Source of the DNA: Chryseobacterium jejuense
GTDB taxonomy: Bacteria; Bacteroidota; Bacteroidia; Flavobacteriales; Weeksellaceae
DNA: 64,000 nt
Assembly: GCF_900100075.1 (NCBI RefSeq)
Contig: NZ_FNEG01000007.1
Coordinates: forward strand, 1-64,000
Direction: 5' to 3'
Part shown: positions 40,861 through 48,835 of the stretch, piece by piece
Layout: each line of letters opens with the position of its first letter
Position numbering within the stretch: position 1 is the stretch's first letter
The notes under the pieces: generated by a model
Told to the model about the DNA's origin: nothing
Seen by the model: only the letters and a program-made list of their open reading frames with translations
Database searches by the model: none
Made by a program: the position numbers and the translations under genes

Positions 40861-41451
40861 ATGGTAGACCTGTTTGTAAAACGTTTTGAATATTATAAAT
40901 CCTTAGGAGATAAATCATTTAGTCAGTTGTCGGATGAACAGATTTTCTGGCAGTATAATGAAGAAAGTAATTCTATTGCTGTTATAGTACACCATATTGC
41001 AGGAAATATGCTTTCGAGATGGACTAATTTTCTTACTGAAGATGGAGAAAAATCCTGGCGCCATCGGGATGAAGAATTTGTGAATACTTTTAAGTCCAAA
41101 GATGAGGTTCTTGAATTTTGGGAAAAAGGATGGAAATGTTTTTTTGAAGCTTTAGAACAAATCAATGAAGAAAATCTTTACTCTACCATTTATATAAGGG
41201 GAGAAGCACATCTTGTTATTGATGCTGTTTTAAGACAACTTGCTCATTATCCATATCATATCGGACAGATTGTTTACATCGCTAAAATGATTAAAAATGA
41301 AGATTGGAAAACACTTTCTATTGCCAGAAACAAATCTCAGGAGTTCAATATTGAAATGAAAAACAAATTTTCCAGAGAAGAACCGGATGGGAATTCATCA
41401 CCTGTTTGCTTTCAAAACAGCCCGGAAGTAAGGGCCGAATATAAACAATAG
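40861..41451 (+). CDS. DUF1572 / DinB-like protein
   Basis: Putative DinB/YfiT-superfamily four-helix protein, possibly metal dependent. In 196 residues (ATG at 40861; the in-frame codons to 40813 lie within the preceding terminator), the family pattern is present: an N-terminal FEYYKSLGDKSFSQLSDEQI, VIVHHIAGNMLSRWTNFLTEDGE with a His pair, and a second His cluster LAHYPYHIGQIVYIAKM. Three histidines of these motifs usually bind the metal. Substrate and partner are unknown; related proteins act in bacillithiol or mycothiol chemistry, but this organism's thiol is not known. No operon partner. Confidence 0.82.
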   Translation: MVDLFVKRFEYYKSLGDKSFSQLSDEQIFWQYNEESNSIAVIVHHIAGNMLSRWTNFLTEDGEKSWRHRDEEFVNTFKSKDEVLEFWEKGWKCFFEALEQINEENLYSTIYIRGEAHLVIDAVLRQLAHYPYHIGQIVYIAKMIKNEDWKTLSIARNKSQEFNIEMKNKFSREEPDGNSSPVCFQNSPEVRAEYKQ

Positions 41452-41463
41452 ACTGAATCAATC

Positions 41464-41492
41464 TTGGATTATTATTAAAATTACTATCTTTG
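41464..41492 (+). promoter_or_regulatory. Consensus promoter of mtaB
   Basis: TTG (41464-41466), 18 bases, TATCTTTG (41485-41492), then C. An ideal flavobacterial promoter, about 26 bases before the start codon. Confidence 0.8.
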
Positions 41493-41517
41493 CACCCATA
41501 AAATTCAGAAGTAACAC

Positions 41518-42864
41518 ATGTCTACTTTTCAAAGAACTGCCGCGTATCACACACTTGGCTGCAAATTAAATTTTGCAGAAACATCTACTATTGCCCGTCA
41601 ATTAACAGATGCAGGTTATGATAAGGTGAGCTTTGATGAGAAGGCCAACGTTTATGTAATCAATACATGTTCTGTTACTGAAAATGCTGATCGTGAATGC
41701 AAACTTCACGTGAAAAGAGCAATGAAAGCTAATCCTGACGGGTTGGTTGTTATTGTTGGATGCTATGCACAGTTGAAGCCTGAAGAAATTTCACAAATTG
41801 AAGGAGTAGACCTTGTCTTAGGAGCGAAAGAAAAATTTAATATTCTAAGCTACCTTGATGATTTGGAAAAATCAGACAATGAGGGAATCGTTCATTCATG
41901 TGAGATTGAAGAGACTGATTTCTTTATCGGAAGTTATTCTATTGGCGACAGAACAAGAGCATTTCTAAAAGTTCAGGACGGATGTGATTACAAATGTACT
42001 TACTGTACTATTCCATTGGCAAGAGGAATCTCTCGTTCAGATACCATCGAAAATGTTCTTAAAAATGCTTCAGAAATTGCGGCAAAAGACATTAAAGAAA
42101 TTGTTCTTACCGGAGTAAACATCGGTGATTACGGGAAAGGTGAGTTTGGAAACAAGAGACATGAACATACTTTCCTGGATCTTATTTCAGAGTTAGATAA
42201 AGTAGAAGGAATCGAAAGAATTCGTATTTCTTCCATTGAACCTAACCTTTTAAAGGATGAAAGTATTGAACTGGTTTCTAAAAGCAAAAGCTTTGTTCCT
42301 CATTTTCATATTCCGTTACAATCCGGAAGCGATGATTTATTGAAAAAAATGAAACGTCGTTATCTGACAAAACTGTACAATGACAGAGTAAACAAAATCC
42401 GTGAGGTAATGCCTGACGCTGCTATTGGTGTAGACGTTATTGTCGGATTCCCTGGAGAAACAGAAGATACATTCATGGAAACTTATAATTTCCTTAATGA
42501 ACTTCCTATCACTTACCTTCATGTATTTACTTATTCTGAAAGAGAAAATACAGAGGCTGTTGCAATGGAAGGAGTAGTTCCGGTAGCGGAAAGAAAAAAA
42601 CGTAATAAAATGCTGAGAATTCTTTCTGAAAAGAAAAAAATGGCATTTTATCAGACTCAACTTGGAAAAACGCTTCCTGTACTTTGGGAGCATGAAAATA
42701 AAGACGGGAAAATGTTTGGCTTCACAGAAAACTATGTGAGAGTCCAGAAAGACTTTGATCCTGCATTCGTAAATCAAATCGAATTTCTAAATTTAGAAAA
42801 AATCCTGTCAGATGGCACGGTTTCTGTGCAATCTTCCTACCAAAATTTTTTAGCAAAAGCATAG
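41518..42864 (+). CDS. mtaB: tRNA (N6-threonylcarbamoyladenosine(37)-C2)-methylthiotransferase
   Basis: Radical SAM enzyme that adds a methylthio group to t6A at position 37 of ANN-decoding tRNAs. The 448-residue protein has the MTTase N-terminal domain with cysteines in LGCKLNFAE, INTCSVTENAD and VGCYAQLKP, the radical-SAM cluster DGCDYKCTYCTIPLARG (CxxxCxxC), the downstream GVNIGDYG, RISSIEPNLL and HIPLQSGSDD, and a C-terminal TRAM domain. The pattern fits MtaB (YqeV type) rather than MiaB. Its promoter is a near-perfect flavobacterial consensus. Normal length; no anomaly. Confidence 0.95.
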   Translation: MSTFQRTAAYHTLGCKLNFAETSTIARQLTDAGYDKVSFDEKANVYVINTCSVTENADRECKLHVKRAMKANPDGLVVIVGCYAQLKPEEISQIEGVDLVLGAKEKFNILSYLDDLEKSDNEGIVHSCEIEETDFFIGSYSIGDRTRAFLKVQDGCDYKCTYCTIPLARGISRSDTIENVLKNASEIAAKDIKEIVLTGVNIGDYGKGEFGNKRHEHTFLDLISELDKVEGIERIRISSIEPNLLKDESIELVSKSKSFVPHFHIPLQSGSDDLLKKMKRRYLTKLYNDRVNKIREVMPDAAIGVDVIVGFPGETEDTFMETYNFLNELPITYLHVFTYSERENTEAVAMEGVVPVAERKKRNKMLRILSEKKKMAFYQTQLGKTLPVLWEHENKDGKMFGFTENYVRVQKDFDPAFVNQIEFLNLEKILSDGTVSVQSSYQNFLAKA

Positions 42865-42917
42865 GCTCTTTGCAAAATTTCCACTAAATTTATTTTTAAA
42901 CTTTAAATACTACATTC

Positions 42918-44435
42918 ATGAGAGATAAGTTTTTATCTTGGGGAATTGTATTAGTAGCTGCTACCTGGATTGTAGCACTGCTGATAAAAGCGCATTACTG
43001 GATACCGACGCTGCTATCCGCTATTTATGCATTGGGAGTTTATAATGCTTACCAATCGAAACATGCTATTCTGAGGAACTTCCCGGTGCTGGGATACTTC
43101 AGGTACTTTTTCGAAAGTATTTCACCCGAAATGCAACAGTATTTCATTGAAAGGGAGACAGACGGGAAGCCGTTCCCAAGAAATCAGCGTTCTGCAGTAT
43201 ATAGAAGAGCTAAAAATATTAGTGATACGGTAGCTTTTGGAACTCAGTTGGAAGTAAATCATAGAAAATATGAGGGTATCAAACATTCTATTTACGCAAA
43301 GTCTCCATCAGAAGAACTTCCGAGAGTTTGGGTAGGAGGAGAACAGTGTACACAGCCTTATCATGCTTCTCTATTTAATATTTCAGCAATGAGTTTTGGA
43401 GCATTAAGTGACAGAGCTCAGATTTCATTGAACAGAGGTGCTAAAAAAGGAAATTTCTTCCATAATACAGGAGAAGGTGGAATTTCACCTTATCACCTTG
43501 AAGGGGGAGATTTATGCTGGCAGATTGGTACAGGATATTTTGGTTGCCGTGATGATGAAGGAAAGTTCAATGCAGAATTATTTACAAAATATGCAACACT
43601 TCCTAACGTGAAAATGATTGAGATCAAATTGTCACAAGGAGCAAAACCAGGGCACGGTGGAGTGCTTCCAGGAGTTAAGAATACACCGGAAATTGCAGCC
43701 ATTCGTCACGTAACACCTGGAATGACTGTTATTTCACCACCATCCCACACTTCATTCTCTGATGCTGCCGGATTGTTGAGGTTTGTACAGGAATTAAGAG
43801 AGCTTTCAGGAGGAAAACCTGTTGGATTTAAGCTTTGTATAGGAGATACTAAGGAATTTGAGGATGTTTGCGTACAAATGAATGTATTGAAAATCTATCC
43901 TGACTTTATAACGATTGACGGAGCAGAAGGAGGAACAGGAGCTGCACCACCTGAATTCTCAGATGGAGTAGGGATGCCTTTGGAACCAGCCTTAATATTT
44001 GTCAACAGAACCCTTAATAATTATAATCTGAGAAATAAACTGAGAGTCATTGCCAGTGGTAAAGTCCTTACAAGTTTAGATATCTTAAGGGCCGTAGCAA
44101 TGGGAGCCGATATGTGTAACAATGCAAGAGGATTTATGTTTTCTCTAGGATGTATTCAGGCTTTAAGATGTAACTCAAATAACTGTCCTACGGGAGTTGC
44201 TACTCAGGATAAAATGTTAATCAAAGGATTGGATGTTACCGATAAAAGTGAAAGAGTATATCATTTCCATAAAAATACTCTTCATACCTGTAATGAACTG
44301 ATTGCAGCAGCAGGAAGAAGTTCTTATGAAGAAGTGGATGCTACCATGTTTATGAGAGGAGATGAATTTGACCACCTTGCAGATCTTTATTTCCCTGATA
44401 TTTTAGGAAATGTAAAGCAGAAGGCAAGATCTTAA
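42918..44435 (+). CDS. FMN-binding glutamate synthase family protein, membrane-anchored
   Basis: Homologue of the FMN/Fe-S synthase domain of glutamate synthase, carrying its own membrane anchor. The 505-residue protein has two hydrophobic helices at the N-terminus (about 5-45), then the GltS-type barrel with NISAMSFGALSDRAQ, GEGGISPYHLEGGDL, GAKPGHGGVLPG, ITIDGAEGGTGAAP, and the Fe-S motif SLGCIQALRCNSNNCPTG with Cys-x5-Cys-x4-Cys. It lacks the N-terminal amidotransferase and the GXGXG domains, so it cannot use glutamine alone. The reaction is unknown. It is separated from mtaB by 50 bases and ends at the terminator at 44481. Similar orphan proteins occur in many bacteria. Confidence 0.9.
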   Translation: MRDKFLSWGIVLVAATWIVALLIKAHYWIPTLLSAIYALGVYNAYQSKHAILRNFPVLGYFRYFFESISPEMQQYFIERETDGKPFPRNQRSAVYRRAKNISDTVAFGTQLEVNHRKYEGIKHSIYAKSPSEELPRVWVGGEQCTQPYHASLFNISAMSFGALSDRAQISLNRGAKKGNFFHNTGEGGISPYHLEGGDLCWQIGTGYFGCRDDEGKFNAELFTKYATLPNVKMIEIKLSQGAKPGHGGVLPGVKNTPEIAAIRHVTPGMTVISPPSHTSFSDAAGLLRFVQELRELSGGKPVGFKLCIGDTKEFEDVCVQMNVLKIYPDFITIDGAEGGTGAAPPEFSDGVGMPLEPALIFVNRTLNNYNLRNKLRVIASGKVLTSLDILRAVAMGADMCNNARGFMFSLGCIQALRCNSNNCPTGVATQDKMLIKGLDVTDKSERVYHFHKNTLHTCNELIAAAGRSSYEEVDATMFMRGDEFDHLADLYFPDILGNVKQKARS

Positions 44436-44480
44436 TAATAGAGGAAAATAAGCACTTTAAAAAGCTGCTTAATAAATAAA

Positions 44481-44518
44481 AAATCAGATTAGAATAGATC
44501 TCTAATCTGATTTTTTTA
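44481..44518 (+). terminator. Terminator of the FMN glutamate-synthase-like gene
   Basis: A 13-bp perfect stem (AAATCAGATTAGA / TCTAATCTGATTT) with a 7-base loop followed by a T run. Confidence 0.88.
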
Positions 44519-44652
44519 TATCTAAGATTTGGTAGACTTTGAAAGCGATACTATTTGCTTTGATGAGTTTCTCTGATCTTCCAAATGAGGAGATCTTTAC
44601 CTTCAAAAGGCTTTTGCAGATGATCGTCAGCTTTCAAGATTATTTAGCAAAT

Positions 44653-44678
44653 AAAAAGCCGTCTGTTATAGACGGCTT
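44653..44678 (-). terminator. Terminator of the FKBP-like lipoprotein gene
   Basis: AAGCCGTCT / AGACGGCTT, 9 bp, 5-base loop, followed on the minus strand by TTTTTATTT. Starts five bases after the stop codon. Confidence 0.85.
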
Positions 44679-44682
44679 GTTT

Positions 44683-45417
44683 TTATTTATCTTTATCAGG
44701 TCTTACTTCAGTTCCATATATCTGGAAATTGAAAACAAATGACTTGTTTCTATAAGAATATCCAAAGTAAGGATAGTGAGGGTTTCTTGCAAATGCAGCT
44801 CTTGACGGAACAATAATTACACCCTGTAGATTATAAGGGGTTGAATTTGGTAAATCTTTAAAAGCTGTAAACTTTTGTAATGCCTCTCTGAAACCAGCTA
44901 TTTCAAAATAAGGTCTTTCTTGTTTGTTGTCTGTTCTTACGGATGATTTTGCATAATAATATGCTGGGTCAACAAATGGAATGGTAACACCATCTATAGT
45001 GTTTAAGAATGGTGATTTGGCTGAAAATACAGGAGTTCCATTGTTATCAATAGCCTGGTAAGCATCAGCTTTACCCATTATTTTAATAATATCATCACTA
45101 CCAATTACCTTACCTTCACCCACAGCTGGTTGTGCACCCTCTCTCATAATATAGATTGTTCCGGAAGGAAGCTTTGTATACTTTAAATCTGATAATTTTG
45201 TTTCTTTATCATCAGAAGTGTCCGTAGCACTGAAAGGTTTTATATTTCCCTGAGCATCCAGATAGTTCTCATTCATGAACTTCGTAATAGCCTGATCGTC
45301 ATAGGTGTTTTGAACATTGATGTCTTCCGGCTCCTGATACGTAGGTACTTCATCATCTTTTTTACATGCAGTAAAACACAAAGATCCGGCAAGGATATAT
45401 AAAAATATTTTTTTCAT
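44683..45417 (-). CDS. FKBP-type peptidyl-prolyl isomerase-like lipoprotein
   Basis: Periplasmic or surface lipoprotein of the FKBP type, possibly a folding factor. The 244-residue protein has a lipobox (SLCFTACKKDD, Cys18), an acidic linker, an N-terminal helical part (DDQAITKFMNENYLDAQGN) and a C-terminal FKBP-like core with FEIAGFREALQKFTAFKD, the hallmark-like VIIVPSRAAFARNPHYPYFG and a terminal FVFNFQIYGTEV strand. The first half of the FKBP fold is less clear, so the assignment is moderate. Similar lipoproteins (such as GldI) assist gliding/T9SS in flavobacteria; a link here is only suggested. It has its own promoter element and terminator. Confidence 0.7.
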   Translation of the reverse strand: MKKIFLYILAGSLCFTACKKDDEVPTYQEPEDINVQNTYDDQAITKFMNENYLDAQGNIKPFSATDTSDDKETKLSDLKYTKLPSGTIYIMREGAQPAVGEGKVIGSDDIIKIMGKADAYQAIDNNGTPVFSAKSPFLNTIDGVTIPFVDPAYYYAKSSVRTDNKQERPYFEIAGFREALQKFTAFKDLPNSTPYNLQGVIIVPSRAAFARNPHYPYFGYSYRNKSFVFNFQIYGTEVRPDKDK

Positions 45418-45455
45418 TTCAAAAAACTTTAATTACTTTACAAATAATATAACGG

Positions 45456-45463
45456 CAAAAGTA
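45456..45463 (-). promoter_or_regulatory. -7 element of the FKBP-like lipoprotein gene
   Basis: Minus-strand TACTTTTG matches TAnnTTTG and lies 39 bases before the ATG. It sits only 10 bases from the divergent S4-protein start, so the -33 element would be inside that gene. Confidence 0.45.
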
Positions 45464-45472
45464 TAAAAAAAT

Positions 45473-45910
45473 ATGAGAATAGATAAATTTTTATGGAGCA
45501 TTCGCTTTTATAAGACAAGAAGTATTGCAACTGAGGAGATTAAAAAGAATAGGGTTTCTATGGGAACGTCTGCCGTAAAATCATCTAAGGAGGTAAAAGA
45601 AGGGGATATTATTAAAATCCGAAAGAATCAGATTGATTATAAAATAAAGGTTTTACAGATTCCTAAAAGTAGAATGGGAGCCAAATTAGTTCCTCTCCAC
45701 ATACAGGATGTAACAGATAAGGAACAATATGAACTTCTGAAACTTCGTAAAATGACCCAGGATTATTACAGAAACAAAGGAGAGGGAAGACCTACGAAGA
45801 AAGACAGAAGGGATATGGATGATTATGTAGGCAACGATATTGATGCTGATTTTACAGATTGGGATGACTTCTTCGGGGAAACAGGTAATGAAACCGAAGA
45901 CGAAGGTTAA
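45473..45910 (+). CDS. S4-domain RNA-binding protein (HslR/Hsp15-like)
   Basis: RNA-binding protein of the ribosome-associated heat-shock Hsp15 type, which binds stalled 50S subunits carrying nascent chains. The 145-residue protein begins with the S4 domain MRIDKFLWSIRFYKTRSIA and continues with NRVSMGTSAVKSSKEVKEGD, then a Lys/Arg-rich helix (LKLRKMTQDYYRNKGEGRP). The C-terminal 35 residues form a strongly acidic tail (DMDDYVGNDIDADFTDWDDF) not present in E. coli HslR. It is divergent from the lipoprotein gene by 55 bases. It shares a convergent terminator with aroK. Confidence 0.88.
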   Translation: MRIDKFLWSIRFYKTRSIATEEIKKNRVSMGTSAVKSSKEVKEGDIIKIRKNQIDYKIKVLQIPKSRMGAKLVPLHIQDVTDKEQYELLKLRKMTQDYYRNKGEGRPTKKDRRDMDDYVGNDIDADFTDWDDFFGETGNETEDEG

Positions 45911-45911
45911 A

Positions 45912-45939
45912 ATAAAAAAGCTCTAGAGATAGAGCTTTT
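45912..45939. terminator. Bidirectional terminator shared by S4 protein and aroK
   Basis: AAAAGCTCT / AGAGCTTTT around a 6-base loop, with A- and T-runs on both sides. The right arm lies inside the last codons of aroK (stop at 45923-45925). Confidence 0.75.
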
Positions 45940-46438
45940 CTATTATTTCTTTAACAATATCTTCAGGTTCTCTGCCATCAGTTCCTACATTAAACTGAGC
46001 TTTACTGTAAAACTGATTTCTTTCAAATAAATGCTTGGCAATAAATTCTGGAAGGTCTTCATCCGAAATATTGGCAATTAATGGTCTTTTTTCCTTTTGT
46101 TTAGAAAGCCTCTCAACCAATGTTCCTACAGAAGTTCTTAAAAAGACACTTCTGGAATTATGATTGATGATCTCCATATTGTTATAATAAACAGGAGTTC
46201 CACCCCCAAGGCTTAATATTACATTCTCTTCTGATGCTAATATTTCTTCAAGTACTTCTCTTTCCAGTTTTCTAAAATAAATTTCTCCTTTTTTTTCAAA
46301 AATCTCAGGAATGGTTAATTTATTTCTTCTGGAAATCTCTTTATCGAGATCAATGAGTTTGAAATCTATTTTATCGCTTAATATTTTGGAAATGTGAGAT
46401 TTGCCACTTCCCATGTAACCAATTAGTGAAATTATCAT
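45923..46438 (-). CDS. aroK: Shikimate kinase
   Basis: Phosphorylates shikimate in the aromatic amino acid pathway (EC 2.7.1.71). The 171-residue protein has the Walker A loop GYMGSGKSH (7-15), the shikimate-binding DLDKEISRRN, the second conserved GGGTPV motif, and the lid region KEKRPLIA. Length is standard. The gene is divergent from the tRNA cluster, with a shared control region of about 115 bases. Its C-terminus is encoded within a terminator hairpin. Confidence 0.94.
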   Translation of the reverse strand: MIISLIGYMGSGKSHISKILSDKIDFKLIDLDKEISRRNKLTIPEIFEKKGEIYFRKLEREVLEEILASEENVILSLGGGTPVYYNNMEIINHNSRSVFLRTSVGTLVERLSKQKEKRPLIANISDEDLPEFIAKHLFERNQFYSKAQFNVGTDGREPEDIVKEIIEKLYL

Positions 46439-46470
46439 GAATTTTTTTTAAACAAATTTGCGAAAAAGTT

Positions 46471-46499
46471 TTGAGATAAAGAAAAAAGTCATATCTTTG
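46471..46499 (+). promoter_or_regulatory. Consensus promoter of the tRNA cluster
   Basis: TTG (46471-46473), 18 bases, TATCTTTG (46492-46499), then C. Ideal flavobacterial pattern about 55 bases before the first tRNA. Confidence 0.8.
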
Positions 46500-46553
46500 C
46501 ACCACTTAAAACAAGGGACATTGCTTAAATGAAAACTTGTTGAACAAGTGGCC

Positions 46554-46626
46554 GACTCGGTAGCTCAGCTGGTAGAGCAATACACTTTTAATGTATGGGT
46601 CCTGGGTTCGAATCCCAGCCGGGTCA
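46554..46626 (+). tRNA. tRNA-Lys (TTT)
   Basis: 73 nt. Acceptor GACTCGG pairs with CCGGGTC, discriminator A, D-arm GCTCAGCTGGTAGAGC, anticodon loop with TTT, T-arm GGGTTCGAATCCC. CCA is not encoded. Confidence 0.97.
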
Positions 46627-46661
46627 CTAGCAATAAATATTACAAATCTTGTAATTTTATT

Positions 46662-46744
46662 GCCTGCGTGGTGAAATTGGTAGACACGCCATCTTGAGGG
46701 GGTGGTTTCCTAAGGATGTGCTGGTTCGAGTCCAGTCGCAGGCA
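46662..46744 (+). tRNA. tRNA-Leu (GAG)
   Basis: 83 nt with a long variable arm, as in class II leucine tRNAs. Acceptor GCCTGCG / CGCAGGC, anticodon stem CCATC / GGTGG with loop TTGAGGG (anticodon GAG), and T-arm CTGGTTCGAGTCCAG. CCA is not encoded. Confidence 0.96.
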
Positions 46745-46797
46745 CTGCAAAGAAAATTTTTATAATTAAGAATATTTACTTATTTTTAATTGTGGCC

Positions 46798-46870
46798 GAC
46801 TCGGTAGCTCAGCTGGTAGAGCAATACACTTTTAATGTATGGGTCCTGGGTTCGAATCCCAGCCGGGTCA
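46798..46870 (+). tRNA. tRNA-Lys (TTT), second identical copy
   Basis: Identical over its full length to the tRNA-Lys at 46554-46626. The identity extends a few bases into the 5' flank (GTGGCC) and one base beyond the 3' end, about 79 bases in all, indicating a recent duplication. Confidence 0.97.
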
Positions 46871-46925
46871 CAAGTTTACTGAAAAGTAAATTTTTTTCAT
46901 ATTAATATTTTGTGATTTGGTGTTT

Positions 46926-46959
46926 CAAAGGCTTCCTTCCGGAGGCCTTTGATTTTTTT
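46926..46959 (+). terminator. Terminator of the tRNA cluster
   Basis: CAAAGGCTTCC / GGAGGCCTTTG, 11 pairs (one wobble) with a TTCC loop, then ATTTTTTT. Confidence 0.85.
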
Positions 46960-46979
46960 GTGTCAATAAATAATAAATC

Positions 46980-47009
46980 AAAAAAAACTCTGACGTTACT
47001 ATCAGAGTT
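46980..47009 (-). terminator. Terminator of panC
   Basis: AACTCTGA / TCAGAGTT with an 8-base loop, followed on the minus strand by a run of eight Ts. Located 22 bases after the panC stop. Confidence 0.85.
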
Positions 47010-47031
47010 CTTGTTTTGTAAAGAATATATA

Positions 47032-47880
47032 TTAATCCAAATGCATATTGTCAATTAATCTGACTCCATCCACAACTACTACAATAAATGCTCTGAACTT
47101 TCTATCTTTATAGAAGAAGTCCGTTTCCTGCAGGGTATTTTCATCAGCAATTAAGAAATATTCCAATTGCATCCCTTGCTGATTGTCAAAAATATCAGTT
47201 ACTCTTTCTTTGATTTCAGGAATACTAACTGTTCTGAACCAATCATTTACTTTCTGTAAGGTTTCATAAATGATTTTAGAAGCTTCTTTTCTATCCTCAT
47301 GAAGCCTTTGGTTTCTTGAACTTAGTGCCAGTCCGTTGTCTGCTCTGTAGATAGAAACTCCTTTTATTTTAACTGGAAGATGTTTTTTATCAACCATTTT
47401 CCTGATGATGGCTAGCTGTTGGAAATCTTTTTCTCCAAAATAGGCATTGTCAGGTTTTATCTGTCGGAATAATTCCTCTACAACAGTTCCTACACCGTCA
47501 AAGTGTCCTGGTCTGGATTTTCCCTCCATTTCATTTTCCAATCCATCAAAATCGTAGGATTGGCTTTCTGCTTTTTCAGGATAAATATCAGCAACTTCAG
47601 GTATATAAACAGCATCTACCAATCCGGACTTTTCCAGAATCAGGATATCCCTGTTAACATCTCTCGGATATTTTTCCAGATCCTCAGGATTGTTAAATTG
47701 AGTTGGATTTACAAAAATTGAAGAAATAACAAGGTCATTCTCCTTTTTTGCTTCTTCATACAGAGAAAGATGTCCCTTGTGCAGAGCTCCCATCGTAGGG
47801 GCAAAGCCAATTCTTTTTCCCATTTCCTTCTGTCTTTCAATGAAATCCTGAAGGGTTTTCCTGTTTTTTATAACTTCCAT
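47032..47880 (-). CDS. panC: Pantoate-beta-alanine ligase (pantothenate synthetase)
   Basis: Final step of pantothenate synthesis, joining pantoate and beta-alanine with ATP (EC 6.3.2.1). In 282 residues: FAPTMGALHKGHLSLYEEA (the HxGH nucleotide motif), IFVNPTQFNNPEDLEKYPR, GHFDGVGTVVEELF, YFGEKDFQQLAIIRKMV (the KDxQQ motif) and ALSSRNQRLHE. Length and motifs are standard. It lies divergent from the truncated GT5 gene, an arrangement I recall as conserved in Bacteroidetes. Confidence 0.95.
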   Translation of the reverse strand: MEVIKNRKTLQDFIERQKEMGKRIGFAPTMGALHKGHLSLYEEAKKENDLVISSIFVNPTQFNNPEDLEKYPRDVNRDILILEKSGLVDAVYIPEVADIYPEKAESQSYDFDGLENEMEGKSRPGHFDGVGTVVEELFRQIKPDNAYFGEKDFQQLAIIRKMVDKKHLPVKIKGVSIYRADNGLALSSRNQRLHEDRKEASKIIYETLQKVNDWFRTVSIPEIKERVTDIFDNQQGMQLEYFLIADENTLQETDFFYKDRKFRAFIVVVVDGVRLIDNMHLD

Positions 47881-47900
47881 AGTTTATTTTAATACTTATT

Positions 47901-47908
47901 CAAAAATA
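47901..47908 (-). promoter_or_regulatory. -7 promoter element of panC
   Basis: Minus-strand TATTTTTG followed by A fits TAnnTTTG, 21 bases before the panC ATG. No TTG at -33. Confidence 0.45.
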
Positions 47909-48004
47909 CTAAAAATATCATATAATAAAATGTGTTTTTACCAATTTGGTAAAGGGAATTTTCGTAAAATAATGTTAATTAAAATAATGTTGGATGTTTT
48001 TTTG

Positions 48005-48012
48005 TAATTTTG
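48005..48012 (+). promoter_or_regulatory. -7 promoter element of the GT5-like/DUF4270/glmS unit
   Basis: TAATTTTG followed by C fits TAnnTTTG and lies 39 bases before the preferred ATG at 48052. It overlaps the longer frame's start (48010), which argues for the downstream ATG. Confidence 0.55.
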
Positions 48013-48051
48013 CACATTAAAGCATTTTTACAAAAATTAGATAGAAAGTTT

Positions 48052-48822
48052 ATGCCGAATCAAAAAATACTGTACATTACTACAGAGATGTATCCGTACC
48101 AGGAAGATACAAATATGGCCGCTGTGGTAAACAAAATGGCGCTTAAGATGCACAATGAAGGCAATGATGTAAGAGTTTTTATGCCAAGATTTGGACAAAT
48201 AAGTGAAAGGAAATTCCAACTTCATGAGGTAATCCGTCTTTCAGGGATGAATATTATTATCAATGACCTGGATCAGCCGCTTATCATTAAAGTAGCGTCT
48301 CTTCCGGGGGAAAGACTGCAGGTTTACTTTATAGACAATGAAGAATACTTCAAAAGAAAACAATATTATTTCGATGACGAAGGAACCCCTTTCGATGATA
48401 ATGACGAAAGAGCGATTTTCTTCGCAAGAGGAGTAATTGAAACCATCAAGAAACTAAACTGGGTGCCGGATGTTATTCATTTGAATGGATGGATGTCTTC
48501 ATTTGTTCCAATTTATCTTAAGACTTACTACGAATCAGATACTTACTTCAAGGATGCGAAAATTGTTCTTTCTCTGTACAATGAGAAAGAAGCGGAACTT
48601 GATAAAAAGATCGATGAAAAGCTGAAGTTTGATAATATTTCAGGATTAAAAGCGTTAGATAATCCAACAATCAAAAGTTTCGTTATCGAAAGTATGAACT
48701 ATGTAGATACTGTTGTAAAGGGAGATGAATTCCTGGATGAAGACCTTGATAAGGCTTTCAATGAAACAGCGACTCAAAAGTCGGAGTATCTTGACGTAGA
48801 TTCAATAAATCAACTTTATTAA
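48052..48822 (+). CDS. Truncated glycogen-synthase-like (GT5 N-terminal domain only) protein
   Basis: Resembles only the N-terminal Rossmann half of glycogen/starch synthase (GT5). The 256-residue protein opens with KILYITTEMYPYQEDTNMAAVV, where a catalytic synthase would have the KTGGLADV ADP-glucose motif; here the lysine and glycines are missing. Later parts match the fold (VRVFMPRFGQISERKFQLH, YFIDNEEYFKRKQYY, DNDERAIFFARGVIETIKKL, PDVIHLNGWMSSFVPIYL). The nucleotide-sugar C-terminal domain is absent and the protein ends in an acidic tail. Catalysis is unlikely; a regulatory or structural role is possible. It is followed 13 bases later by DUF4270 and then glmS. Homologues beside panC occur across Bacteroidetes, from memory. 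Confidence 0.85.
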   Translation: MPNQKILYITTEMYPYQEDTNMAAVVNKMALKMHNEGNDVRVFMPRFGQISERKFQLHEVIRLSGMNIIINDLDQPLIIKVASLPGERLQVYFIDNEEYFKRKQYYFDDEGTPFDDNDERAIFFARGVIETIKKLNWVPDVIHLNGWMSSFVPIYLKTYYESDTYFKDAKIVLSLYNEKEAELDKKIDEKLKFDNISGLKALDNPTIKSFVIESMNYVDTVVKGDEFLDEDLDKAFNETATQKSEYLDVDSINQLY

Positions 48823-48835
48823 AAACACATTTTTA

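Noticed and set aside
42337..42777. 146-codon antisense frame inside mtaB
   Set aside because: Lies opposite a well-supported enzyme gene and has no recognisable motif; it is a shadow of mtaB codon usage.
44539..44742. 67-codon plus-strand frame after the FMN glutamate-synthase-like gene
   Set aside because: Starts with TTG, runs through the lipoprotein terminator and into its coding region; no recognised domain.
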